A stretch of 64,000 nucleotides of DNA from Incurvaria masculella (taxonomy: Eukaryota > Arthropoda > Insecta > Lepidoptera > Incurvariidae), in NCBI GenBank assembly GCA_946894095.1, contig OX335651.1, positions 14,716,501-14,780,500 of the forward strand. Direction: 5' to 3'. Shown piece by piece: positions 1-11,325 of this stretch (the first letter of the stretch is position 1; the number at the start of each line of letters is the position of its first letter). A program made the translations under genes and the position numbers. The notes under the pieces are model-generated. The model was not told the DNA's origin. It ran no database searches and saw only the letters and a list, made by a program, of their open reading frames with translations.

Positions 1-152
1 TATAAGCCCAATACACCACATCCCCGAAGGAATTAGGTGCCATGCCAGGACCTTCTCTTTATGAGCACGACTACAATGAACTAGATGGACAATTTTTCAT
101 TGCTGCTTCGACCATCTTTTCATCCAATACGATGGTACCAACCCAGGCGGGC
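1..152 (-). mobile_element. SINE-A copy, cut by window edge
   Basis: This is the 3' half of a tRNA-headed SINE on the minus strand. It matches the full copy at 24240-24645 in the blocks CCGAAGGAATTAGGTGCCAT and GATGGTACCAACCCAGGCGG. It stops abruptly where the T-run of the next copy begins, so the head half is missing or was replaced by that insertion. Confidence 0.85.
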
Positions 153-550
153 TTTTTTTTTATGCGACCTGACATGGATGGCTCATACCACACAACTACC
201 GTTATGATATTAGCCCAATACACCACATTCCCGAAGGAATTAGGTGCCATGCCAGGACTTGAATGCCGGCTACATTGAACTGGATGGAAAACACGGACAA
301 TTTTTCATTGCCGCTTCGACCATCTTTCATCCAATACGATGGTCCAACCCAGGCGGGCTTAAACCTTACCACCTAGTAGGGGAAGGGGACCTACAGTTTT
401 ACATGGATTCCGAACCATAGAGCAGCTCGCATTCTTGACGAAATGAACTTATCGAACTCAGAAAGAGAAAGACAGTGGTGCATGTCGGAATTGAACCCAG
501 ACCTCTGGTACGCTAGGCAAGTCCCCGCGCCACAAGGCTACGAGCTGCTC
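153..550 (-). mobile_element. SINE-A, near full length
   Basis: A nearly complete minus-strand SINE-A. It reads from a T-run (the A-tail on the sense strand) at 153-161 to the tRNA-like head ending at GGCTACGAGCTGCTC. It abuts the previous partial copy in the same orientation, giving a head-to-tail pair. One internal block is altered (CCAGGACTTGAATGCC). Confidence 0.9.
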
Positions 551-1197
551 AGACGCTTAGCGCGACACTTTAGCCGTGGAGTTTCTTTAAAACCGCCCAT
601 GATGAGTGTGGCCTAGTTGATTACATCTACATCTTACACTTTACAATTTTACAATTACAATTTACTTTGCATTGTACCAAATCGATGCACACATACATGT
701 CCTCATGTGAATGTGTGTCGTGTCTGAATAGGTAACATATTCCGTGCCACGTTCGTATAAGTAACGAGGAGCACAGACGTCACACGTATCGTAAATTAAT
801 CAATGAACCGACGACAGTGACCTTGAGTAGGCAAGAGGTGACGGTCTTAGCCGTACACTTCGGGTGCGGCCGCCGGAAAGGCTCCATAATTCGGGTGTGT
901 GACGGTAGGATGAGCTTAGCGTCACGACGCTATCACGAAGCGGTGACGCGCGTGCGAACGCTCTGTCGGTAGTATTTCGGTAGTATTCGCGTCACGAGGT
1001 AACCACCGGCTACAATACCACGACATTCGATTTGCGTCGATACTTAACGGTGGGGTGAGGTCAAGTTACCGTATATTTCTAACTGCGGATCGATTGTGCC
1101 TCTGGGCGAGCCCATGGCTGGACTTAACCTAACCAAGCTTCAAAATGTTAAAATACATTTTTTTTGATCGTTTATTATATGAATACCCGTACGTACA
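551..1197. other. Unique DNA, no gene seen
   Basis: I see no gene here. The part from about 780 to 1080 is richer in C+G and CpG than its surroundings and has an 11-bp direct repeat (TCGGTAGTATT) near 965-990. It could be a regulatory or older repeat segment; nothing identifies it. Confidence 0.4.
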
Positions 1198-1405
1198 GCG
1201 CGTGGTGTAGGGGCTATAACCTCCATGCGAGAGGTTATAGTTTCATATCCTCGCTACCAGTCATGCACCACTTCATTCTCTTTCTGAGGTGGATACGTGC
1301 ATTGCGTTACGAATGCGAGCTGTTCCATGGTTTCGAAACCCATGTATAGCTGAATATTACCTTCCCCTACTAGGTGGTTAAGCCCGCCCGGGTACCACCG
1401 CATCC
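1198..1405 (+). mobile_element. SINE-A-like fragment, 5' part
   Basis: A plus-strand relative of SINE-A. It has a degenerate tRNA-like head, then the body blocks GATACGTGCATT, GAATGCGAGCTGTTCCATGG and CCTTCCCCTACTAGGTGG. It is truncated after CGGGTACCACCGCAT and has no A-tail. The head differs from the full copy, so it may belong to a sister subfamily. Confidence 0.7.
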
Positions 1406-3140
1406 GTCAGTTAGTTTAGTACCTATGTAAGTTAGGTGGTCTTAGCACCTGAAACCAAGTGATGACATCAAATAGTGAATGTTTATTTTCTCATGCCTCT
1501 TTTAAATGTAAAAAATAAAACCGTGATTTTTTCGCCCGGGCGGCATTCACCCCACTGCATTGTAAAGAGTGAATGCAATTAATGAATTTAACTTCACTTA
1601 AGGTGGGCATCAGAAAATTACGCTCCCCATACAAACGTAGTTTAGTAATCATTTGAAAACCACTGTTCCAATTTGCTTGATATTTGGGACACAAATATTT
1701 ATGTCTGCACGTTTGTTTTTTCAAAAAAAAATATCCTGTGTCACACAACAGAGAAAATAAAATTTGTATGAAGATATTCTTTTGCCTGTTATTTGACTTG
1801 CTTTATATTTTTCTGGGGAACATTGCTTACGGGCCGTTCTTAAGTGCTACTACGTTTTGTTTTTGTTCAATTAATTGAAAAATGATGCAAATTATAGCAC
1901 ACTTTGGGAGCGAGTGTCTTAGTACAAGGACAGAACTTGAAAAAAATAAGAACCGGACAAACAGCTGTATTTGCTTTCAAATGTTTTTATAGTTTGCATA
2001 CTAGTGTCTGTATGCAATTTTATGAGAAGCATGTGGGTGTGAAGTATTCGAATAGGAACATGTTTTTAGTTTATTACGTTTCCTCAGATTGAGTACGAAT
2101 AATCTACACTTGGCCATATCAAACAAATCAAATAAGATTGTAATTTTTACTTTATACTATTATCCGGAACCCGTAGGATATTTTTCGATTGACGCATTTG
2201 TGCTTTCTGTTTTCGAACTATATTTACCGAAAACAGAAGCAAAAAATGTACCAATTTAACTGTTACTATGAGATGCGCGGGTTCCGAAAATATTTACCAA
2301 TCCTATTATCGTTTATTGACGTCAGTTATAAAGATTAGATGGATACATCATTACAAAAATATGTTTACAGAGACTAATGACGTGCATTTCATTTACAATC
2401 GACTAATGGAAGTCTGGGATTCTCTAAAATGTTCAAAGATAAAATACTTATTAACGACGCTAAGTAAACGATCTTTGCACAGATGGACGTTATTTGAGGT
2501 AACTCATATTTGATTGTCTTACTACGTCAATCTGAACGTCAACTCTGGTTCGTTCGGAAATCGGTTGACAGTAAAGATCAGGTTGGTAGGTAAATTGTTT
2601 TGCATAAAAAAAGTGTCACGCAATACAATCGTAAAATAGCAATCAGTAGTAGCTTGCCTGATCGGATCAATTTTAGGATTTATAAATTATGGAACTAAAC
2701 TCCAAGAGGAACGATTTAATAAAAAAAAAAATATTTCTAAGCGAATAGTATTCTTTGACGTCATGGCGATTCGTAGAACGTACGTATTGTCGCGTAAAAT
2801 GAAGACTTTCATACGTCTGGAGCCGGTGCCAGAAACAATAAAATTTACCCCACCTCCGCAAATGAAACAGCCGAAACGAACGGCATTTAGTGTATTTTGA
2901 TACTTCTGCATTCGCCAAGATCCTAACTCGACGACCAATAGAATCGAGCATACTGAAGAAGCCTCCATACAAATTATATATATTGTTTCTCTGAATAGCT
3001 TTTCCTTGCCTGAATAAGTTTTTACTTATACTCACTAAAAAAATTATTTGCTTATCAAAAATAGTCTTACTCAACATAGCCTAAGGTTTAGCTGCGTCCT
3101 ACCCTACGCTAGAGGGCGCTATGTTAATCGTTAATTTCTC
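1406..3140. other. AT-rich unique DNA
   Basis: No gene is recognised. A short stretch near 1603-1640 (AAGGTGGGC then CTCCCCATACAAACG) resembles the right end of MITE-F. An open frame of 134 codons on the minus strand (2673-3077) has no recognisable domain and a composition typical of AT-rich non-coding DNA. Confidence 0.4.
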
Positions 3141-3258
3141 ACAGTCGTATTCAGAGTGAACCTGTCAAAACTTAGTACGGGATTAGAACCGGACTAACCA
3201 TACAAAAACCGGTTTATTCCGAGCATAAGTTAGTCCGCCCACTCTGAAGACAGCTGTC
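3141..3258 (+). mobile_element. MITE-C, full copy
   Basis: A short non-autonomous DNA element of about 115 bp. Its ends are inverted (AGTCGTATTCAGAGTG against CACTCTGAA.AC.GCTG). The interior carries CCTGTCAAAACTTAGTACGG and the half-palindromic pair CCGGACTAACCATAC / AACCGGTTTA. Six copies occur in the window; two interrupt SINE-A, which proves mobility. No coding capacity. Confidence 0.8.
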
Positions 3259-3781
3259 AGAGAGTACTTAATTTTTCGAACTCGAATTTCCCGGTTCTTC
3301 AGCAATTACTTGGTTGGATAAAAACAATATTAGGGAATATGATTCATTTGGACGTTATTTTATTTCAAAACATCGAAGGACTATTTTTTTATTAAGAAAA
3401 GTTATTGCTGTCAAAACATATGGTGAGAATATACCTGAAGTTTTACAATATGCCACATGGCGTCGGGCGGATAATTATTTTTTCAAACTAATTTGCAAAA
3501 GGGAACGTTATATCTTTGCCTCCTTGTACTATCCAAAAAAAGTTTGCGAACTTTCACTTTTAAATTTACACTTATGTCGCATATTTTAATTAAGAGGGTA
3601 CACTTTTCGTGGCGGCTTATACAAAAAGGGAAAGTTATTACTCTATTTGTAAAGATATTTGGTTTGAATTATGCCAAAAACATTACCTAACCAGTACATA
3701 GTTTCATGTTTTCAAATTTTATGAATGTTGTTTATTTACTGGAATATAAAATGATAAACATTTTGAATTAAAAAGTATGCA
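3259..3781. other. AT-rich unique DNA
   Basis: Open frames at 3314-3589 and 3493-3690 overlap in different frames and show no domain or splice context. I see nothing else here. Confidence 0.4.
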
Positions 3782-3940
3782 GCCTGGTTTTCACCAAGTG
3801 TTGATTTATTTTAATCGACACTTAAAGGGCCTTTATAACTAAAATACTGACTAACTTGTACTGGTATTGATTGCAAGCTGCTAAGAAAAGCCCATAATAT
3901 GAGGCGATTAAGCTAATCACCAGTAGGTGAAAAAGGCCCA
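3782..3940. mobile_element. MITE-L, single copy
   Basis: About 160 bp bounded by imperfect inverted repeats of about 24 bp. The left end is GCCTGGTTTTCACCAAGTG and the right end reads, in reverse complement, GGCCTTTTTCACCTACTGG. There is no second copy in the window and no coding potential. Called a MITE on structure only. Confidence 0.45.
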
Positions 3941-3948
3941 AGACAAAC

Positions 3949-4361
3949 TTTTTTTTTTTTTATGCGACCCGACATGGATGGCTAATACCACACAACTACC
4001 GTTATGATATTAGCCCAATACACCACATTCCCGAAGGAATTTGGTGCCATGCCAGGACCTTCCCTTTATGAGCACGGCTACATTGAACTGGATGGAAAAC
4101 ACGGACAATTTTTCATTGCCGCTTCGATCATCTTTTCATCCAATGCGATGGTACCAACCCGGGCGGGCTTAAACCCTACCACCTAGTTGGGGAAGGGGAC
4201 CTACAGTTTTACATGGATTCCGAACCATGGAGCAGCTCGCATTCGTGATGAAAATGCACTTATCGAACTCGGAAAGAGAAAGACAGTGGTGCATGTCGGT
4301 ATTGAACCCAGGTCTCTGGTACACTAGGCCAGTCCCCGCGCCACTAGGCTACGAGCCGCTC
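3949..4361 (-). mobile_element. SINE-A, full length
   Basis: A complete minus-strand SINE-A. It runs from T13 and ATGCGACCCGACATGGATGG through the body to the tRNA-like head (GCCACTAGGCTACGAGCCGCT, reverse complement of the A-box region). It is very similar to the 24240-24645 copy, so probably young. Confidence 0.93.
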
Positions 4362-4491
4362 TGCTTTTAACTCAATAAATTCAAGAAAAAAATATATGAA
4401 ATGGGACATGTTTTGATGCAGTAAACAGGTTTTTCCTGAGGGTAGCTGCGAGAAATTTTTGTAGATAACGAATCGGCTTTTAAAATTTTAA

Positions 4492-4670
4492 TTGTAGGTT
4501 GTTTCGATCCATACGAAGTTTTTTATACACAACGCAAAAAGTAGTGCACTTTGTGCCACGAATTAATGATTAAATGTAGCCATAGTAGTTGGGGCGAAAA
4601 CATTTCACAATTTCAGGTAACTACGGATTAGAAGTTTTGCACCGATAGATGGCGCTATTAAATTAAAATC
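4492..4670. mobile_element. MITE-B, half copy truncated by GTCY-D
   Basis: It starts directly after a TTAA (4488-4491) and keeps the left inverted end (AACGCAAAAAGTAGTGCACT) and the central block with TAGATGGCGCTATTAAAT. The right half is gone and a 5'-truncated GTCY-D follows at once, so the junction marks a deletion or a later insertion. Confidence 0.75.
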
Positions 4671-4943
4671 GAGTGGGACTCGCACACGAAGGGTTCCGTA
4701 CCATCGTACAAAATTTTACACAAAAAATCACGTTTTTTGTATGGGGCCCCCTTTATTTTTTATTATATTTTTAATTTGCCTATTTGTTGTTATAGCGGCA
4801 AAATAAATACACAATCTGTGAAAATTTCAGCTGCCTACCTATTACGGTTCATGAGATACAGCCCTGTGACAGACGGACGGACGGACAGTGGAGGCTTAGA
4901 AATAGGGTTCCGTTTTCACCCTTTGGGTACGGAACCCTAAAAA
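4671..4943 (+). mobile_element. GTCY-D repeat, 5'-truncated
   Basis: This copy lacks the usual leading AAAACCGGCCAAG. It keeps GACTCGCACACGAAGGGTTC, the central TTGTTATAGCGGCAAAATAA, the short (GACG)n array at about 4870-4890 and the terminal TTTGGGTACGGAACCCTAAA. The subterminal 13-mer AGGGTTCCGTACC recurs inverted at the far end. An open frame of 67 codons inside is a repeat artefact. Confidence 0.88.
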
Positions 4944-5309
4944 TGTGTCTTCCACAAAATGTTTCCGAACTCAATAAATACTTAAACGTTAACAAAAAAT
5001 AGCCAATCTTTTTTTATTCACTTAACTAAATGAAGATTTAAACCCTCAACCCGGTTTATTATGAACCGACATATTTACGATTAGTTCCGCGTAATCTAGA
5101 ACGAGATCTAGAATAACCACTTCAACTTTCGAAAGCGTTTGCAAATAGCCGACCACGGCGACTACACGAAGTGCCGATAAATATAGAACCATGCCTTGCA
5201 AATGTATTGTCTGCCTTCACTCTTCCTGGTCATACGACTCCGAGGTCAAGCGCTTTCAGCGAGTTGTCTACTTACTAACGCTAACTTAATGAAAGGTATC
5301 ACAGTATAG
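4944..5309. other. Unique DNA, no gene seen
   Basis: I see no coding or repeat signal here beyond ordinary AT-rich sequence. Confidence 0.35.
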
Positions 5310-5716
5310 TAGCGACTCGTAGCTAAGGGGTGCGGGGACTAGCATTCAATGCCAGCGCCGTCCATGGACTTTCTTTTTGAGTTGTAGGATGGAGTTGGAC
5401 AGTTCGCATTCGTGGCGACATTTCATCTGATTTTCATAGTTCCAAATCGCATGAAATCCATGTAAAACTGGAAGGTGCTCTTCCCCTACACCTAGAAGGG
5501 TAAGAGCCCGCTCAGGTTGGTACCATCGTATTGGATGAAAAGATAGTCGAAGGGGCCATGAAACATTGTTCGAGTTTTCCATCCAGTTCAATGTAGCTGT
5601 GCTCATAAATAGATAGTCCTGTCATGGCACCTAATTTCTTCGGTAATTGGTGAATAGGGCTAATGTCATGACGGTGGGTGTGGTATTAGCCAACCAAGTC
5701 AAGTTACATAAAAAAT
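5310..5716 (+). mobile_element. SINE-A, full length, diverged
   Basis: A plus-strand copy with tRNA-like head (ACTCGTAGCTAAGGGGTGCG), complete body and A-rich tail (AGTTACATAAAAAATATAG). The B-box is decayed. It differs from the 24240 copy at many sites and ends in GTTACATAAAA rather than GTCGCATAAAA, which suggests an older subfamily. An 86-codon minus-strand frame inside is spurious. Confidence 0.88.
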
Positions 5717-6859
5717 ATAGTAGAAACGCTGTCCGATTACAGATTTCAAACTGGATATTTTACATTCCATGTAATCTATCAGAGTACATATAGTTTATGA
5801 TTATATTTTTGACTTTCTATTGTGCAAAACGAAAACTCAACAGCGCACGTCGCCGAAAGAAAAAATATTCTATAACCAGGCTTTTTCTCTTTTTTACAAA
5901 ATTTTGATAAAAGAGATATCAGTGGTTCGAATACAAATACGCTCACCGTCATGATATTACCCCAACTCAGGCCTGCACGGGTACATTGAACTGGATAAAA
6001 AACACGGAGTTTCTATCCTGGAAGATTAACCACATATATAGTTGGAACCTACAAGTTGACATAAATCCTGATCACGAGCATGTACGGGAAGAATACAGTA
6101 AGAATCGCAATCTGTGAACCTACACAAGACAAAAACAATCTAGTAAAAAAAAGCAATAAAATATACTTTAATGTTGTTCTTGAATAGCTATTCGTCGTCG
6201 GGTGTATATGAAGCCGCTATGTAAAGAAACCAGCAATTTTACAATAGCGCCAGTTTGTAAAACATCTTCTTACATTTAGTCGCAATGTCGTTACATTTCA
6301 TTACGCAATGTGTCTGATGCAAAAGTTAGTCTAAGATTTATTTAAAATGTATCTATTTCGAGAGTAGACTGAAGTCCGTTCGTCACAATATACGCTTCGT
6401 GTTTAACGGCCGACTTCTGCGGATCTTAACGTTTCCACTAAACAAGTTTATTGGTTCGTTTCTTTACGAATAATGGTACACATTAATCTCTGCGAGACTT
6501 CCTCGGTACAGCAAAAAAACACACGATTCAGTACACAGCAAGATATTTTTAAAAGCCATTTTATTTGTCTCTTATCTCAGGAGTTGGTTTGGACAGATCT
6601 AACAATTTCCGACCAAAGCACTGTTTTAATTTTCCTCCCTAGATGCCCTTGATAAATAGTATAGCATATATTTGAAAAACCAAATTGCAGTAGCATTATA
6701 AATTGTCAATTATAACCCATTTTTGAAATCACTCAAATTGATGAGCAACCTAGTTAACACAACAAACATTCTCACAGGACCATAGGCTTACATTCCTACA
6801 TACATAAAATAACTCACTAAGCGCAGCGTTCATGCTCTGTCTGTGGTCAAGACCCTTAA
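5717..6859. other. Unique DNA with one SINE-A scrap
   Basis: A minus-strand SINE-A fragment of about 65 bp lies at 5942-6009 (GTCATGATATTACCCCAACT, then GTACATTGAACTGGAT). Nothing else is recognised. Confidence 0.5.
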
Positions 6860-7044
6860 GATGGCCCTTCCCGGCGGGACTGATTCATTTGCGGGCACGG
6901 TACAAAACCGTGCTATTACGCTCTTGGGATCTTCTCTGTTTCAAAGAAAATGAAATTGAAATAGCTCCGCGATGAGGAGGATGCAACATGAGGGCATGAT
7001 CTTCTTTACACGTTTGTATGGGGAGTTAAGTGGGAAGGCCCACC
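6860..7044 (+). mobile_element. MITE-F, internally deleted
   Basis: A 185-bp deletion derivative of MITE-F, flanked by TTAA (6856-6859) and a decayed TTAT. It keeps about 130 bp of the left end (CCCGGCGGGACTGATTCATT, CACGGTACAAAACCGTGC) and about 50 bp of the right end (TTTGTATGGGGAGTTAAG, GGCCCACC). The central 370 bp present in the two long copies is missing. Confidence 0.85.
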
Positions 7045-7345
7045 TTATATTTCTGACATGTGAGGACGAATGCTTATATTCAACCCTAAATGTAGCTTGG
7101 TTCCGATTAAGTGGTTCGAAAACGTCGTTAGCAGCAGCTGCATCTCTATTGGCTTATTGGCTTACATACCTGAATTATTTTCTTACAAAAATATTACATC
7201 ATTCAGAACTGGGTCAGACGTCTAGCTCGGGCTATAAATAATACTTTCAGTACTATTTTAAATGTTCGCACGCTCCGAATGATTATTTTGACATTTTCAG
7301 AAAACACGGTTTAGTTACAGAATAAGAAAATAAAGTTTATTGTAG

Positions 7346-7395
7346 TTTTTAGGGTTCCGTACCCAAAGGTTGAAAACGAAACCCTATTATTAAAT
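7346..7395 (-). mobile_element. GTCY-D end fragment
   Basis: Only the terminal 50 bp of a minus-strand GTCY-D remain: TTTTTAGGGTTCCGTACCCA followed by GAAAACGAAACCCTATTA. Confidence 0.75.
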
Positions 7396-7401
7396 TAAAT
7401 G

Positions 7402-7535
7402 ATCCGTGTTTTTAATACGCTCAATGTACCTAGCCGTGCAATGTGAAGAAGAAAGGCATGGTACCTTGTTCCCATGTGGTGTGTAGGGCTAATATCACGG
7501 CATTAAGTGTGGCATTAGGTCTTGTTCCATAAAAC
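7402..7535 (+). mobile_element. SINE-A 3' fragment
   Basis: A plus-strand 3' end without head: ATCCGTGTTTTTAATACGCT, CAATGTACCTAGCCGTGCA, then GGGCTAATATCACGGCATTA and a short A-tail. The CCATGTGGTGT block places it with the diverged subfamily seen at 27301 and 33563. Confidence 0.7.
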
Positions 7536-8980
7536 ATTCACAAAAAAGTGGTTTGAAAAATATTTTGTTGTCAAATAAATCGAACGCTGTTCAAGAAATT
7601 TATTTCTGCGAAAGACTTTCCAATTTCTTTGGAAATACGAGAAGGTTTACGATATCAATACAATATCAATCTTATCGAAATAACTGTGACGATAAATCAC
7701 AGCTGCAAATAAAGCTGTCGTACGTATATTCAGACGAAGACGCCACCAAAGTTTATTGCCCGCTCCGGAAACGTGACCTCGCATTGGATTTCGATTTAAT
7801 CGTTATACAGGCATAGTATGGGAAGGAGCAGTGTTTAATTTTGAATATAATATTTTGACTCGAAGAATAAGAAAAGTGGGCTCATGACACTATTCCATTC
7901 GTATTTAAACACAGTCTGAGTATTCTCAGAATTACGGGTAATAATAAAAACAGATAAACTGATAATTTTCGTTACTGGCAGCGATATTATGATCATGTCG
8001 CCGTCTGTAGGCACGACAGTACAAAATAAATAGGGATAGAAGACGGGCTCGAATACAATGAGCGAAACAGACAGGGGCAAACGGTCTTGCCAGTCGCGAT
8101 AGCCCACGTTTACGTATGCCGAGACGTATGCAAGAGTCCGTGCGAGAGTATTAGGTACCTAGTTTACCTGAGAGGAAGTAGTAAACAGGCTTAAAGGACA
8201 GAACTTGTACTTTTTAATGGAACTGGACATGAATGGCTAATACCACACAACCAACACACCGCAGCACCCCGGTGGATAGCAGCATGCAGACTTGTGTAGG
8301 TCAACATTAGTGTTGAGTGGGTGTGAACTGTTTCACTACGAGGCACCCCCTTAGGAGTCTCGCTCTCACCCTCCCCCCCCCCATAAACTGACTGACTGGT
8401 CATTTCACCACGTCCACGTGACATCATATCAAACTCTACGAATCGCTGTTACGGACCCAATTTAAACAATGATTTGATCCAGTGATCTTGAAAGGCTAAT
8501 AGTAACGGGCATCAGTAGCAAGAAAATAGAGAAATCAATCTGAAAAGACAGTTGAAAAGTCTCAAAAGTCAGTAAGATCAAGGGTGAAGAAGCGTGTTTG
8601 CTTATTGTGGCTCCGTGCTGCACGAACGCCGCCGTGTAAACATGCGGATATTGGAAGAACATAAAACTGAACAAAAACAAAAGAGGCAAGTCTGCTAAAT
8701 ACCACCAATGTTTACGGAAAGTCTACTTTATGAGATTAAATGAGACACATTGTTTTGGTAAGACCAACGCCTGGCACGCACTGGAATGGTGCTGGCCTCC
8801 CGTTAGTATGCCACGTTCATCCATCACATGTCGTACCAAAGAATGTAGGCGTAATATTATGTACGACATGGATTGCACATTAGAAAGGCTGTTATAAAAC
8901 ACGAATTCACAAATATTAAATTTACACAAAGAGTGCAATCTAAACCTTTGATTTCCGAATGTTAAGATATAGTTTGAGTG
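7536..8980. other. Unique DNA with a SINE-A scrap
   Basis: A minus-strand SINE-A tail fragment is at about 8211-8268 (GGACATGAATGGCTAATACC). The 90-codon minus-strand frame at 7835-8107 lies in sequence that looks promoter-like or repeat-derived (CAGTCGCGATAGCCCACGTT) but matches nothing I can name. The 8462-8689 frame is AT-rich noise. Confidence 0.4.
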
Positions 8981-9326
8981 GCTTCAGTTCAGGGGCTTGT
9001 GGACTTGCCTTCCATACCAGAGGTAATGGGTTCAAATCCTGGTCCGACATTCGCCACTTTATTTCTCTTTCTGAGTTGGATAGATAGATAGGAGTGTATT
9101 TAGTTACCATTACGAGCTGTTCCTTGGTTCGAAATCCATGTAAAACTGAAGGTCCGTTTTTCCACCAGGTGGTAGGGTTAAGCCCTACCACCTAGTAGTG
9201 CGATTAGCAGGGCTATTCAAAATTGTCTGTGTGTTTCATTCACTTCAATGTAGCCGTGCTCATAATGGGAAAAATGTATGATAGCACCTTATTGGGGTAA
9301 TATCATGACGGTTACATAAAAAAAAC
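8981..9326 (+). mobile_element. SINE-A, internally rearranged
   Basis: A plus-strand copy with a recognisable Pol III B-box (GGGTTCAAATCCTGG), body and A-tail (GGTTACATAAAAAAAAC). Part of the middle is lost after CCACCAGGTGGTAGGGTTAA, where CCCTACCACCTAGTAG follows as an inverted echo of that block. Confidence 0.82.
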
Positions 9327-10206
9327 TGTTTCACCTGCACCGGCAGTCCGTTTGGCAGTACGACATAATAATCTTTGGGTTCTCAATACCACATATGGGT
9401 GTTCGACCAATGTGCTACGTAATTGAGTATAGCCATTATCAATATTACAATGTTCCTACAATCACAATAAATATTGGCTTGAGTACTTAGGAATGCCATT
9501 GAACAGCGTGGTTTCTCAACGGATGTAAGGAGCATCATGGCATAGCGCTTCACGGCCGTGCACTAGCGACCGACAAGCGCGTTGGGAGCAACGTGACATG
9601 CGCAGTAACCAGGCTATTTAACCTCGCGGGAAAATAGCATAGGGCCTGGCCTAGTGATGCGAAACGTCAACTCTGACGCACTGTCACGGGTGGACTGTCA
9701 CCGACCGCCTGTCACTGGGATGTCACGAGCTTTGGTTGCGATTGTCTGACAGTCGTCGAAATCGGAAGGCTGGAGATAAGGATGACAAAGGCGAGACTCT
9801 TTGATGCAGTGACAACAGTGCTGCGGTGGGTTGCTAAACTTTACCTTTGTGGTGACTTTATTTGCTGAATAGATACATACATTCTTATTTTTAGGAGACT
9901 GTTTAGACGTAAGTAAAAGGCTTATGTAATCATACGAACGAACGTTCGTTGGAAAAGTACCTAAATTGTGGAATTTTATGACAAACATTGATGAAATTAA
10001 ATTTAAGCACTGTCAAATAGAACTCTCATAAAATTCTGTCTGGCGTCTGTCTGCCTTTTCGCTTATAAGTTAGTTTTTTATCCACGTATAACTAGATTAT
10101 CCTAATAAATTACGATTAGCTATAACCATTACCCATAATGCGTGAGCAGGGGGGTTAAGCATGACAGAAACTAGGGAAACATTTCTGTTTTTTTGTCGGA
10201 CTTTAC
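9327..10206. other. Unique DNA
   Basis: No gene is supported. The 9698-9988 minus-strand frame contains a possible acceptor/donor pair around 20 nt (GTATCTATTCAG ... AAAGGTAAAGT), but the implied exon is too short to trust. The reverse strand of 9640-9730 is rich in GTGACAG-type repeats. Confidence 0.35.
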
Positions 10207-10338
10207 CGTGGGCTGAGGCTAACAGACTACCTGTTTCAGTTTCATTTTCTTTGTTTTCTCCATTAAATGTATTTACATACTTCGATTGGTCAAGGTTTTT
10301 TTCTTTTTCTGCCGCATCGATTACCTCTGGCAAAGTTT
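10207..10338 (-). CDS. Candidate internal exon, unknown protein
   Basis: On the minus strand an open stretch ends at a fair donor (CCCACG|GTAAAGT). It can start after either of two AG acceptors, giving 132 nt (10338) or 120 nt (10326); both are multiples of three and both put it in phase 1-1. The encoded peptide is hydrophilic and acidic, like a disordered region (EVIDAAEKEK early, ENKENETETG later). About four fifths of codons start with a purine, well above the AT-rich background. The acceptors lack a strong pyrimidine tract, so the start is uncertain. The phase matches the candidate exons at 13483-13512 and 21092-21145. I do not recognise a family. Confidence 0.35.
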
Positions 10339-10972
10339 CTTGTCGATTCTTGACAATAAACTTCGCCGAGTTTCAGAGTGGTTGATTACTACTATATTAC
10401 GAAATCAAGTAAAATAATAAATTGTACATGATTTACACTGAATAGTTTAACGTGATGACAGTGTATTTGATGAGGAAGTAGTAGAATGCCATCAGAGTGA
10501 CCGTGTCGCGTCGGCACTATGTGGTCTCACTCCATCTCGTCAATTAGTTTTATTTGCCTTAATTGAAATGCATGAAGCAGACGCACTGCTGGCAGATACC
10601 GCAACACTCAACGTGCCGAGCCCTGATCGCTTTTCTGCATCAGTTTATCGGTTTTGTGTCAAATCACATTAAGATGTCGTTTCTTGTTCATTAGGAGCAC
10701 TTGTAAGTTATAGATGATACTGTATTGAAATGCTATAATAAAGACTAACATTAACAATATTCAATATTAGGGTGGCCCATCAGGGTGGCAAAGGACCGTA
10801 AAAAATATGTAATTGCCTGGCAACAAAAGTCAGCAATGGAGGTATTGCAATTCAAATGAGGTACTTGGAGGCAGCGACCAAAGAAGACAAGATATAATCG
10901 CGAGAGGAAGACATGTTTCGTGCATTCACTTAGGCGCCTCTCACTCTGTCTATGTGTTCATATGGATTGAGC
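10339..10972. other. Unique DNA, possible 5' leader
   Basis: Relatively GC-rich from 10490 to 10640. A strong donor-like site (CACTT|GTAAGTTAT) is at 10701/10702 on the plus strand, with an arthropod initiator-like ATCAGTTT about 60 bp upstream. Together these could be a non-coding first exon for the coding exon at 11326, but that is speculative. Confidence 0.2.
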
Positions 10973-11039
10973 CATAGCCTGCTGTATTGTTTTTAGTTTG
11001 TAACACACATACAAATACAAAACAATACAGCAGGCTATG
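10973..11039. repeat. Long perfect hairpin
   Basis: A 21-bp perfect inverted repeat (CATAGCCTGCTGTATTGTTTT at 10973-10993 and its exact reverse complement at 11019-11039) encloses a 25-nt loop. It is far longer than expected by chance and belongs to no repeat family I see in this window. Confidence 0.9.
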
Positions 11040-11325
11040 CTTGAGCACAATACTTGAGCAAGCACAGTACCTGTGTGCGGGATTAACGAGGAAACTATTT
11101 TTGTTTTAATAATCAACCGCTTCCATTTGGAACCAAGATTAATTTTCCTATGATGATCTTCAGTACAGACTGTAAGAAATACTTTGTTTTTACATTTCTT
11201 TATACTAGAATTCAAAAACGTTTTCATCAATAATAATTTACTATATTTCCTAGACATTAGTAATGATGACGCCTATAGGTAGGCTTGGTAGGTAGTTATT
11301 TCAAGAAGGATCTCGTGTACCTAAA

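Noticed and set aside
2673..3077. 134-codon open frame, the longest in the window
   Set aside because: No domain, no signal or membrane pattern, AT-driven composition, no splice context and an overlapping alternative frame.
9842..9876. 20-nt minus-strand exon with acceptor GTATCTATTCAG and donor AAAG|GTAAAGT
   Set aside because: Length is not divisible by three and the signals are only moderate in AT-rich DNA.
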